From NCBI GenBank assembly GCA_041307765.1, contig JBFZCW010000285.1, positions 1-14,561 on the forward strand: a DNA stretch of 14,561 bases, in the 5' to 3' direction. The translations under genes were made by a program, and so were the position numbers. How positions within the stretch are numbered: position 1 is the first letter of the stretch; each line of letters begins with the position of its first letter. Below the pieces are notes generated by a model that did not search any database, had not been told where the DNA came from, and was given only the letters and a program-made list of their open reading frames with translations. This document shows, in pieces, positions 7,520 through 14,280 of the stretch. The stretch comes from DYRB01 sp041307765 (lineage in GTDB: Bacteria; Pseudomonadota; Gammaproteobacteria; Chromatiales; Chromatiaceae).

Positions 7520-7573
7520 GGAGTGCGCCTGCTGAGGGGGAGCGGGAGGATACGCATGTCGCGGGGCAGGCAC

Positions 7574-8203
7574 CTAGCCCGCGGCCGGTAGGTTGTCAAG
7601 CTTGAGCTGGATCAGCTGCGGTAGGCTAGCGCCGGCGCTCATGGCTCGTTCGTAGGCCTGACGAGCCTCGGCATGGCGACCCTGGCTCGCGGCGATATCT
7701 CCCTGGATCGCCGCAAAGTCGCCGCCAAAGCTGCCGTCATCGGCATATTTGGCGGCGATGGCGCCGGCCCGGTCCAGGTCCCCCTGGTCCAGGAGGACCC
7801 GAGCCAGCCGAAGCCCTGCAATGCGCGATAGGGCGGGATCCGGGGCCTTGGTCATGACCCGCTCCAGGGCGGCGACGGCTCCCGCAGGGTCTCCCGCCTT
7901 GAGCTTGATCCGCGCCTCCATGAGGTCAGCCAGACTGGCGTAGGCGGTTGAGCCAAAGCCGTCGCGGATGGCCTGGGCCTGGGCCAGTGCCATTGCGGTG
8001 TCCTCCCCGTCGGCCCCCATCATGAGTTGCTCGAAGGCCGTAGAGGCCTGCTGGCCGACGGATTCGCGGTAGTCCACCCAGAAGCGCCAGCCGAACACGG
8101 CCGTCAGGCCGATGGCCAACCCTGCCACAACGGAGACGCCGTTTTCTTTCCACCACTTCTTGATTGCCTCGACCTTCTCGTCATCGGTTTCGTAATCAGC
8201 CAT
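7574..8203 (-). CDS. yfgM: YfgM-like inner-membrane TPR protein
   Basis: YfgM in E. coli is a single-span inner-membrane protein that associates with SecYEG and PpiD and helps periplasmic folding of exported proteins. The 209-residue product (E. coli 206) has a short charged cytoplasmic start (MADYETDDEKVEAIKKWW), one transmembrane helix (about 22-41) and a periplasmic TPR-like domain rich in Ala (about 50-205). The ATG at 8203 is preceded by a GGAG ribosome-binding site and gives the family N-terminus; the longer open frame upstream overlaps hisS and is Arg-rich noise. The order hisS-yfgM-bamB-der is the same as in E. coli, supporting the assignment. Confidence 0.93.
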   Translation of the reverse strand: MADYETDDEKVEAIKKWWKENGVSVVAGLAIGLTAVFGWRFWVDYRESVGQQASTAFEQLMMGADGEDTAMALAQAQAIRDGFGSTAYASLADLMEARIKLKAGDPAGAVAALERVMTKAPDPALSRIAGLRLARVLLDQGDLDRAGAIAAKYADDGSFGGDFAAIQGDIAASQGRHAEARQAYERAMSAGASLPQLIQLKLDNLPAAG

Positions 8204-8267
8204 GTCTGCTCCAGCGGGGATTGTGTCAGTGTCAGATTCGTTGCGGCGCCAGCGGCCAGCAACCGGC

Positions 8268-9557
8268 TTAAGAAATGCGAGCCGGCGGCTCAGACCCGAT
8301 GCGCGCCGCCAGATACCCCGGCACTTCGGCGAGGGGGATCTCGACCTGGTCGCCGCCCGCGCGCAGGGGTTTGACCTGGATCGTGCCCCGCGCAACTTCG
8401 CCCTCGCCCAGGACCAGGGCCAATGAGGCCCCGCTACGGTCGGCCTTCTTGAACTGGTTTTTGAAGTTGCCGGCGCCGCAGTTGCACATCAGCCGAAGCT
8501 GCGGCAGGGTGTCGCGCAGCACCTCGGCGATCTGCAGGGCACGTTTTTGGGCAGTGTCACCCACCGCCACCAGGTAGGCATGGACCGGCGCCTCGATGCC
8601 CGGCGGGGACTGCTCCAGCAGGGCGACCAATCGCTCCAGCCCCAGGGCGAAACCCACCGCCGGGGTAGGGCGCCCGCCGAGCTGCTCCACGAGTCCGTCG
8701 TAACGCCCGCCGGCGCAGACCGTGCCCTGAGCACCCAGGTCGTCGGTGATCCACTCGAAGACGGTGCGATTGTAGTAGTCGAGGCCGCGCACCAGGCGCG
8801 GATTGACGCTGTATGCCTGCCCGGCCGCGTCGAGCCCGGCCAGGAACTCGTCGAAGTGGTCCCGTGAGTCGGCCCCGAGGTAGTCGAAGATGCTCGGCGC
8901 TTCAGCGATGACCTTAGCCATATCGGGGTGCTTGGAGTCGAGGACGCGCAGCGGGTTCGTGTATAGGCGGTTGCGGCTGTCGTCATCCAGACGGCCCTCG
9001 TGTCCCTCGAGGTAACGAACCAGCTCGGCGCGGTAGGCGGCGCGCTCATCGGCGCTCCCGAGGGTATTGACCTCCAGGCGCAGGTTGGTCAGGCCGAGCG
9101 CCTGCCACAGGCGCCGCGTGATGAAGACCACTTCCTGGTCGATGTCCGGCCCCGCCAGCCCAAAGACCTCCACCCCGATCTGGTGGAACTGCCGATAGCG
9201 CCCGCGCTGGGGACGCTCATGGCGAAACATGGGGCCACGGTACCACAGACGCTGAGCCTGACCCAGGAGTCCACCCTCGATGACGGCGCGTACGCAGGAG
9301 GCGGTCCCCTCGGGGCGCAGGCTAAGGCTATCGCCGTTGCGGTCGGCGAAGCTGTACATTTCCTTTTCGACGATGTCGGTGACCTCGCCGATCGACCGCT
9401 TGAACAGTTCTGTCATCTCGACCAGGGGGGTTCGGATCTCGCTGTAGCCATAGGCCTCAAGGACAGATCGAGCCCGATCCTCCAGGGTTTGCCAGAGGGG
9501 GCTGCGGTCTGGGAGCAGGTCGTGCATCCCGCGGATCGCCTGGATATTCTTCGCCAT
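8268..9557 (-). CDS. hisS: Histidyl-tRNA synthetase
   Basis: This class II synthetase charges tRNA-His. The 429-residue product matches the bacterial length (about 424). Visible signatures are RPEGT (81-85), motif 2 FRHERPQRGR (111-120), the histidine-specific RGLDYY (257-262), AGGRYDGL (282-289) and motif 3 GFALGLERL (302-310). The C-terminal anticodon-binding domain includes a CGAGNFKNQFKKADRSGA-type segment. The ATG at 9557 gives the standard N-terminus (MAKNIQAIRGMHDLLP) and sits 20 bases after the rodZ stop. A strong ribosome-binding site is not visible. In E. coli and many relatives ispG lies immediately upstream of hisS, but here rodZ does. Confidence 0.97.
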   Translation of the reverse strand: MAKNIQAIRGMHDLLPDRSPLWQTLEDRARSVLEAYGYSEIRTPLVEMTELFKRSIGEVTDIVEKEMYSFADRNGDSLSLRPEGTASCVRAVIEGGLLGQAQRLWYRGPMFRHERPQRGRYRQFHQIGVEVFGLAGPDIDQEVVFITRRLWQALGLTNLRLEVNTLGSADERAAYRAELVRYLEGHEGRLDDDSRNRLYTNPLRVLDSKHPDMAKVIAEAPSIFDYLGADSRDHFDEFLAGLDAAGQAYSVNPRLVRGLDYYNRTVFEWITDDLGAQGTVCAGGRYDGLVEQLGGRPTPAVGFALGLERLVALLEQSPPGIEAPVHAYLVAVGDTAQKRALQIAEVLRDTLPQLRLMCNCGAGNFKNQFKKADRSGASLALVLGEGEVARGTIQVKPLRAGGDQVEIPLAEVPGYLAARIGSEPPARIS

Positions 9558-9577
9558 TCGGGGTGGTCCGGGTCGGC

Positions 9578-10621
9578 TCAGGGCAGTGCGGCGGGATCGA
9601 GCTTGAAGCGGGCCACGTTGCCCTTTGCGACGCCGGTCAGATCGAACGGTACGCCCTTGACCGTCACGGTCACCGCTGACGCGTTGCCGAGGATCAGCGA
9701 ATACGGCGGCGTGCCGCCTAGGATCCGGCGGTCGCCCTTGGTCATCTCTCCGGTGAGGCTGAAAGACTTTGCCGAGTCGCGCACGTCCACCCAGCAGGGC
9801 CCGCGGAACTCCAGAACGACATCGCCCCCATCTCCAATCTCCTGGCCGGGACCGTCCGTTGCGGCAATCTCCGGTGCGACTGTCGCCACCGAAGCGTCGG
9901 TGGCATGGAGCGAGTCAGTGTCCTTGGCGGGGACAGAGTCGGTGCTGGAGTCTTCCGGGGAGGGCGTTGTGGCCTTAGTCGGCATGGGGGTGTCGGCGGC
10001 GTTCACGGCAACGGTCGCCCGGTCCGCGTGGGGGGGCTGTGCAGCGCCGTGCCCCGGCGCGGTTCCTCCAGGCAAGGCGGGACTTTCGGCCCGGGGAGGG
10101 GGGGGATGAACCACCGCGGAGGCCGCCGGATGCCCGGCCGCGTCCGGCCCTTCGGGATTGAGCATCGTGGCAGGTTCCCCGGCCAATTCGGCCACAGTAG
10201 GGGCGCGGTTCTGCCACCATTGCGCGAACAGGTAGGCCAACCCTGCAACTAAGACGACGGTCATCAGCCGTATCAGGAAGCCGCTGCCGTCCCTGCGGGT
10301 CGCCCGGGCCTGGCTCCAGACTCGATCCGGCTCCGTCTGCTTTGCAGACGAAAGGTAAGCCGCGCCTAACGGCTCCGGGTCGAGCCCGACCTGGCGGGCA
10401 TAGTTGCGTATGTAGCCGGCGACAAAGACGGGCCCGGGCAGGGCGTCGTAGCGTCCTGCCTCCAGGGCATCGATCAGAGACGGCTTGAGGTGCAGTTGGG
10501 CGGCGATGTGCTCCAGGTCCAGCCCTCGGTCGATCCGCGCGGCCCGCAGACGGCGCCCGATGCTCTCGCCACGCTCGACGTGACTGCTGTCTTGATGGTC
10601 GTCCAAGGGTTGCGGGTTCAT
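9578..10621 (-). CDS. rodZ: Cytoskeletal protein RodZ (HTH plus transmembrane plus DUF4115)
   Basis: RodZ links the MreB cytoskeleton to the cell-wall elongation machinery across the inner membrane. The 347-residue product has the full family layout: an N-terminal helix-turn-helix domain of the Cro/CI-like HTH_25 type (about 20-88, including LRAARIDRGLDLEHIA and the GRYDALPGPVFVAGYIRNYA stretch), a transmembrane helix (about 114-135), a long Pro/Ala/Thr/Asp-rich periplasmic linker (about 140-265) and a C-terminal DUF4115 beta domain (about 268-342, with CWVDVRDS). The start ATG lies 12 bases after the pilW stop with a weak GAGG upstream. Next to pilW and hisS, as in many gammaproteobacteria. 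Confidence 0.95.
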   Translation of the reverse strand: MNPQPLDDHQDSSHVERGESIGRRLRAARIDRGLDLEHIAAQLHLKPSLIDALEAGRYDALPGPVFVAGYIRNYARQVGLDPEPLGAAYLSSAKQTEPDRVWSQARATRRDGSGFLIRLMTVVLVAGLAYLFAQWWQNRAPTVAELAGEPATMLNPEGPDAAGHPAASAVVHPPPPRAESPALPGGTAPGHGAAQPPHADRATVAVNAADTPMPTKATTPSPEDSSTDSVPAKDTDSLHATDASVATVAPEIAATDGPGQEIGDGGDVVLEFRGPCWVDVRDSAKSFSLTGEMTKGDRRILGGTPPYSLILGNASAVTVTVKGVPFDLTGVAKGNVARFKLDPAALP

Positions 10622-10633
10622 GGCCTCGACTCG

Positions 10634-11413
10634 TCAGAGCGATGCGGCGTCAGGAGTGTTTGGAAACCGTTGCTTGAGGAGGGTTGCGTAACTCGCGGCA
10701 GCCTTCTTGTTTCCGAGTTGACGTTCGACGCGCACTCCGAGGGATAGGGCCTGAGCCGTTGGCGGCGACGTCTTGAAGTAGCGGGTGAGCAGCCCGCTGG
10801 CCGAGCGCGCGTCGCCCTGAGCGAGATCGAGCTCGGCCAATCCCAAGAGGGCGGGACCGAAGTTGGCGTTAGATTCCAGGGCCTGCCGGAAATACGTCTG
10901 TGCCTTGGCCCGGTCGCCCGACGCCTTGGCGCAGATCCCGGCATTGGTCCGGGCCGTCCAGGGGGTCGCATAGAGCGGGTTCGCGAGGGCCTGTTTAAAC
11001 TGCTCATCCGCCGCGGCATAGTTCTTCTTGGCGCAGTAATAGGTACCCAGCGCGTTACGGATGGTTGGGTCCTTGGGATCCAACTCCACGGCCCGCTTGA
11101 AATGCGTCTCGGCCTTGGCGCTCTCCCCTAGGCGCTGATAGATGAGGGCATTGACGAGATGGGCCTTGGCACTCTTCGAGTCCTCATCCAGCGCTTGGTT
11201 GGCCCTCTGCAAGGCAACGTCCATCTGTCCGCGGGCGTAGTACTCGCTGGCCAGCGCAACGTAGACATCCGCCGGGCTGGAGGGCACGTCTGTGCCCAGA
11301 GCACCGGTGGCATCATCGCTGCGCGTACCGTGCTTGCCACAGCCTGCCAACAACAAGCCGGCCAGCAGGATCGATACCAATCCTCGGGCGTTTTGGGTCA
11401 GGCAGCGGCTCAT
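10634..11413 (-). CDS. pilW: Type IV pilus biogenesis lipoprotein PilW/PilF (TPR pilotin)
   Basis: PilF (PilW in Neisseria) is the outer-membrane TPR lipoprotein that places and assembles the type IV pilus secretin PilQ. The 259-residue product has a lipoprotein signal with lipobox LAGC (C25, followed by Gly, fitting outer-membrane sorting) and about five to six TPR-like helical repeats from residue 48 to about 240, for example ALASEYYARGQMDVALQRAN and ALIYQRLGESAKAETHFKRA. Length and position between rlmN and rodZ match the family. The ATG overlaps the rlmN stop by four bases (ATGA), indicating coupled translation. No other pilus genes are in the window, so its role in pili rests on homology. 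Confidence 0.92.
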   Translation of the reverse strand: MSRCLTQNARGLVSILLAGLLLAGCGKHGTRSDDATGALGTDVPSSPADVYVALASEYYARGQMDVALQRANQALDEDSKSAKAHLVNALIYQRLGESAKAETHFKRAVELDPKDPTIRNALGTYYCAKKNYAAADEQFKQALANPLYATPWTARTNAGICAKASGDRAKAQTYFRQALESNANFGPALLGLAELDLAQGDARSASGLLTRYFKTSPPTAQALSLGVRVERQLGNKKAAASYATLLKQRFPNTPDAASL

Positions 11414-12522
11414 GATACGCGGGACCCCGCTGGGGACGGGAAGGCCGCGACACGCCGGGTACGGTCCTCCACCCTGCCCACGAGTTGCCCGCAGGCGGCG
11501 GCGATCTCGTCACCGCGGGTCTTGCGGGTCATGGCGAACAGCCCTGAGCGCATCAGGCGCTGCCGGAATGCCTCGATGCGTTCCGGGGGTGTGGTACCCA
11601 GTTCGCTGCCCGGGAAGGGATTGAAGGGGATGAGGTTGATCTTCGAAGGTATCCCCTCAAGCAGCCGGACTAGGGCCTTGGCATGGGCCAGGCTGTCGTT
11701 GATGCCGTCGAGCATGACGTACTCCCAGGTGATGCGCCGCCGCTTGTCGTCCCCGACGAAGGCCTTGCAGGCAGGCAAGAGATCTTCCAGCGGGTACTTC
11801 CGGTTGATGGGGACCAATTGGTCGCGCAGGGCATTGTCCGGGGCGTGCAGCGAGACGGCCAGAGAGATGTCGCTCGACTCGCGCAGGCGGTAGATGTTGG
11901 GAACGATACCGGAGGTGCTAAGCGTCACCCGGTACTTCGAAACCATGTAGGCGAGATCGTCCTGCATAATGGCGGTGGCCTTGACCACGGCGTCGAAGTT
12001 TGCCAAAGGCTCGCCCATGCCCATCAGTACGATGTTGCTGGGTGGCCGGCCCAGGCGACGGGTGGCGTGCCAGACCTGGCCGATGATTTCCCCGACGCTC
12101 AGGTTTCTGTTGAACCCTTGGCGGGCGGTCGAACAGAAGGCGCAATTCAGGGCGCAGCCGACCTGGGAGGAGATGCAGAGGGTGTCGCGCCGCTCCTCTG
12201 GAATATACACAGTCTCGATGCGCTGCCCGTCCGCGAGCTCCATGACCCATTTGACCGTCCCGTCCGCCGACGGCTGCTCCAGGGCGATGCGCGGTGGGAC
12301 AATTGTGTACCGGGCTGCCAACTGGGCACGCAAGGGTTTGGCCAGGTCCGTCATGGCGTCGAAGTCGGTGGCCCCATGCTTGTGCACCCACTTGAACAGA
12401 TTGCGGCCATGGAAGGCCTTGTGGCCAAGCGCGACGGCCAGCGCCTCCAGACCAGCCAGATCGAAGTCCAGGAGATCGATCCCGGCGGCCCCTGGGGCGA
12501 TGCGCTCAGCGGCCGCGCTCAC
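11410..12522 (-). CDS. rlmN: Dual-specificity rRNA/tRNA adenine-C2 methyltransferase RlmN
   Basis: RlmN is a radical-SAM enzyme that makes 2-methyladenosine at 23S rRNA A2503 and at A37 of some tRNAs. With the chosen start the protein has 370 residues. The [4Fe-4S]-binding motif CALNCAFC gives C123, C127 and C130. The methyl-carrier cysteine C344 (GDEIAAACGQL) and the partner C116 (DTLCISSQVG) are both in place, with the same 7-residue spacing from C116 to the cluster as E. coli C118 to C125. MGMGEPL (167-173) is also conserved. The GTG at 12522 is chosen for its strong GAGGGGA ribosome-binding site. This start overlaps the end of ndk by 17 bases. A longer version from ATG 12594 would overlap ndk far more and adds a Pro/Arg-rich stretch. 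Confidence 0.95.
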   Translation of the reverse strand: MSAAAERIAPGAAGIDLLDFDLAGLEALAVALGHKAFHGRNLFKWVHKHGATDFDAMTDLAKPLRAQLAARYTIVPPRIALEQPSADGTVKWVMELADGQRIETVYIPEERRDTLCISSQVGCALNCAFCSTARQGFNRNLSVGEIIGQVWHATRRLGRPPSNIVLMGMGEPLANFDAVVKATAIMQDDLAYMVSKYRVTLSTSGIVPNIYRLRESSDISLAVSLHAPDNALRDQLVPINRKYPLEDLLPACKAFVGDDKRRRITWEYVMLDGINDSLAHAKALVRLLEGIPSKINLIPFNPFPGSELGTTPPERIEAFRQRLMRSGLFAMTRKTRGDEIAAACGQLVGRVEDRTRRVAAFPSPAGSRVS

Positions 12523-12934
12523 AGATCCCCTCGGGAAAGAAGAAGGCGATCTCGCTGGCGGCGGTCTCCGGGGCGTCGGAACCATGCACTGCATTTTCTG
12601 TTACCGAGCGGGCAAAATCTGCGCGGATGGTCCCGGGTGCGGCATCCGCTGGGTTGGTCGCCCCCATGACCGCGCGGTTGCGCGCGACGGCATCCTCACC
12701 TTCCAGCACCTGAGCCATGATCGGCCCCGACGCCATGAAGTCGACGAGTGCGTCAAAGAACGGTTTGCCCCGGTGGATCACATAGAAGGACGCCGCCTGC
12801 TCACGGCTCAGGCGCAGCATACGCGCCGTGACGATGCGGAGTCCTGCTGCTTCGAGGCGCGCACAGATGGCCCCGATGGCATCGCGCGCGACGGCATCGG
12901 GCTTGATGATGGAGAGGGTGCGTTCGATGGTCAT
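12506..12934 (-). CDS. ndk: Nucleoside diphosphate kinase
   Basis: Ndk moves the gamma-phosphate from ATP to other (d)NDPs via a phosphohistidine, balancing nucleotide pools. The 142-residue product is full length. The N-terminal ERTLSIIKPDAV, the RNRAVMGATNPADAAPGTIR stretch (85-104) and the active-site NAVHGSD with H117 are all present. It is the first gene of the ndk-der cluster, and its 3' end carries the ribosome-binding site and GTG start of rlmN. The ATG at 12934 has no clear ribosome-binding site. A TGA of another open frame overlaps this ATG as ATGA (12931-12934), which may reflect debris of an upstream gene. Confidence 0.97.
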   Translation of the reverse strand: MTIERTLSIIKPDAVARDAIGAICARLEAAGLRIVTARMLRLSREQAASFYVIHRGKPFFDALVDFMASGPIMAQVLEGEDAVARNRAVMGATNPADAAPGTIRADFARSVTENAVHGSDAPETAASEIAFFFPEGICERGR

Positions 12935-13216
12935 TGATCGTGTGAAGGGGTCGCCGTAACGCAGGGCCGAGCCCCTGGGGCAAGGGCGGGAAGGGCCCCG
13001 GGTCCCAGCGCCTTGAGTCGGTTAAGGTAGTCGGGGCGCCCGGGACTCCGGGCGATGGGACGCAGACCTCAGCGAACGGCAAATGGTACTCAGCCACCGC
13101 CCGTTGGGCAAATGCAGGTGCCCCGCGGTCAGCGTCGCGGCTTGGGTACTCAAGGGCCGGACCAGGGTGCCCGCCGGTCGCCAGGCATCCGCCGGAGGCC
13201 GTGTCTCCCCAGGGCA

Positions 13217-13245
13217 TTGGTCGCCGGCTTCCAGATGAGCATAAT
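13217..13245 (+). promoter_or_regulatory. Candidate sigma-70 promoter for the DHH gene
   Basis: TTGGTC (13217-13222) is followed after 17 bases by CATAAT (13240-13245), which matches the -10 consensus at five of six positions; the -35 has the key TTG only. Transcription would start around 13252, inside the nine-C run. The ribosome-binding site GGAGG (13267-13271) and ATG (13282) follow within 30 bases, giving a very short leader. Confidence 0.45.
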
Positions 13246-13250
13246 GCCCG

Positions 13251-13259
13251 CCCCCCCCC
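13251..13259. repeat. Nine-C homopolymer at the expected transcription start of the DHH gene
   Basis: Nine consecutive C bases lie six bases after the -10 box CATAAT and 22 bases before the DHH start codon. The position coincides with the predicted +1 region. Runs like this can slip during replication or cause repeated-nucleotide (stuttering) initiation by RNA polymerase. Confidence 0.6.
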
Positions 13260-13281
13260 AGCCGCTGGAGGCGTACTGCCC

Positions 13282-14235
13282 ATGACCCAGTTCGATGTCT
13301 TTAATGGCGACGCTGACGGGCTCTGCGCCCTGCAGCAACTGCGTCTGACGCAGCCCGGCGAGACGACACTGATCACCGGCGTGAAGCGCGATATTGCCCT
13401 GGTCGGTCGGGTGCCCGCGGTCCGGGGGGACGCCGTCACGGTGTTCGACCTCTCCCTGGACAAGAACCGAAAACCCCTAGTCCGACTTCTGGACCACGGC
13501 GTCCGGGTGCGTTACTTCGACCACCACTTTGCCGGCGACATCCCTGCGCACCCATTGCTCGATGCGCACATCGGCACCCTCGCCGACGAAGGGACGAGCC
13601 TGCTGGTCGATGCCTTCGTGGGTGGCCGCTTCCGCGCCTGGGCGGTAGTCGGGACCTTCGGCGACAACTTCGACCAGGCGGCGCGACGCGCTGCAGCACC
13701 ACTGCACCTTGCCGCCGACGACCTGACCGACCTGCGGGAGTTGGGGATCTGCCTCAACTACAACGGCTACGGCGAGCGGGTCGAGGATCTGCACTTTCCG
13801 CCAGACGTCCTGTTCCGTCGCCTTGCCCCCTACACCAATCCTCTCGACTTCGTGCGTCACGACGAGGCCTACGCCACCCTGCGCGCCGGTTTCGCCGACG
13901 ACATGGCCCGCGCGGCTGAGGCCACGGCTGAGCTGGCCACCGACCGCCACGCTGTCTACATCCTGCCGGCGGAGCCCTGGGCCCGGCGTGTCAGCGGCGT
14001 CCTGGCCAACGACCTGGCCCGTGGTGTGCCGGACAGGGCCCATGCCCTGTTGACCCGGTTGCCAGAGGGCGGCTTCGTGGTCAGCGTGCGTGCACCCCTG
14101 ATCGCCGCGGATGGCGCCGACGCCCTGTGCCGGCAGTTTCCCACCGGCGGCGGGCGCAAGGCCGCCGCCGGCATCAACTGCTTGCCCGAGTCGGACTACG
14201 ATGCCTTCATCCAGCGGTTCCTTGTCGCTTTCTAA
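13282..14235 (+). CDS. DHH-family phosphoesterase of unknown substrate
   Basis: The 317-residue product belongs to the DHH superfamily (relatives: RecJ, NrnA, GdpP), metal-dependent phosphodiesterases or phosphatases. The DHH-domain metal ligands look intact: NGDADG (D10, D12), VFDLSLDKN (D56), YFDHH (D80, H81, H82) and GTFGDNFD (D128). The C-terminal domain resembles DHHA1, but the usual GGGH substrate-binding motif reads GGGRKAAAG (289-297), with Arg in place of His. Length is similar to NrnA (about 310-340) and far shorter than RecJ. The ATG at 13282 follows GGAGG at 13267-13271; an in-frame GTG at 13201 would add an unlikely 27 residues. The ABC ATPase starts 45 bases downstream on the same strand. 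No precise function can be named. Confidence 0.88.
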   Translation: MTQFDVFNGDADGLCALQQLRLTQPGETTLITGVKRDIALVGRVPAVRGDAVTVFDLSLDKNRKPLVRLLDHGVRVRYFDHHFAGDIPAHPLLDAHIGTLADEGTSLLVDAFVGGRFRAWAVVGTFGDNFDQAARRAAAPLHLAADDLTDLRELGICLNYNGYGERVEDLHFPPDVLFRRLAPYTNPLDFVRHDEAYATLRAGFADDMARAAEATAELATDRHAVYILPAEPWARRVSGVLANDLARGVPDRAHALLTRLPEGGFVVSVRAPLIAADGADALCRQFPTGGGRKAAAGINCLPESDYDAFIQRFLVAF

Positions 14236-14280
14236 CGGCTTCCTTGCCAACGCGAGATTCTGCCCCCGCTGCCGAGAGCC

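Larger units (their letters stand above)
12935..13281. other. Divergent intergenic region between ndk and the DHH gene; no intact gene
   Basis: This 347-base stretch should hold the promoters of the ndk operon (minus) and the DHH gene (plus). It contains a GC hairpin CGCCCGG-GACT-CCGGGCG (13037-13054), with no T-run. It also has two copies of GGTACTCA exactly 60 bases apart (13085-13092, 13145-13152), two copies of GGCAAATG 29 bases apart (13078-13085, 13107-13114), and a nine-C run (13251-13259). Two minus-strand frames look partly protein-like but lack starts: one ends in TAA at 13024-13022, the other in TGA at 12933-12931. No tRNA fold was seen, and no convincing ndk promoter could be picked. 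Confidence 0.6.

Noticed and set aside
7520..7573. GTG at 7573 as the bamB start
   Set aside because: It would put 18 Pro/Ala-rich residues before a complete lipoprotein signal peptide; the ATG at 7519 gives a signal of normal length.
9000..10109. Long plus-strand open frame (369 codons) antisense to hisS and rodZ
   Set aside because: It spans two well-identified genes on the other strand and has no recognisable motif; long antisense frames are common in GC-rich coding DNA.
13037..13054. GC hairpin with 4-base loop as an intrinsic terminator
   Set aside because: No T-run follows on either strand, and it lies in a divergent region where no terminator is expected unless an upstream gene once ended there.
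12935..13281. tRNA or other structured RNA gene in the ndk/DHH spacer
   Set aside because: No T-arm consensus, no CCA end and no cloverleaf-compatible pairing was found by eye on either strand.
12801..13463. Minus-strand open frame (220 codons) running from the DHH gene through the spacer into ndk
   Set aside because: It overlaps two conserved genes in wrong frames and has lower third-position G/C than the real genes; only the spacer part was kept as possible debris in other frames.
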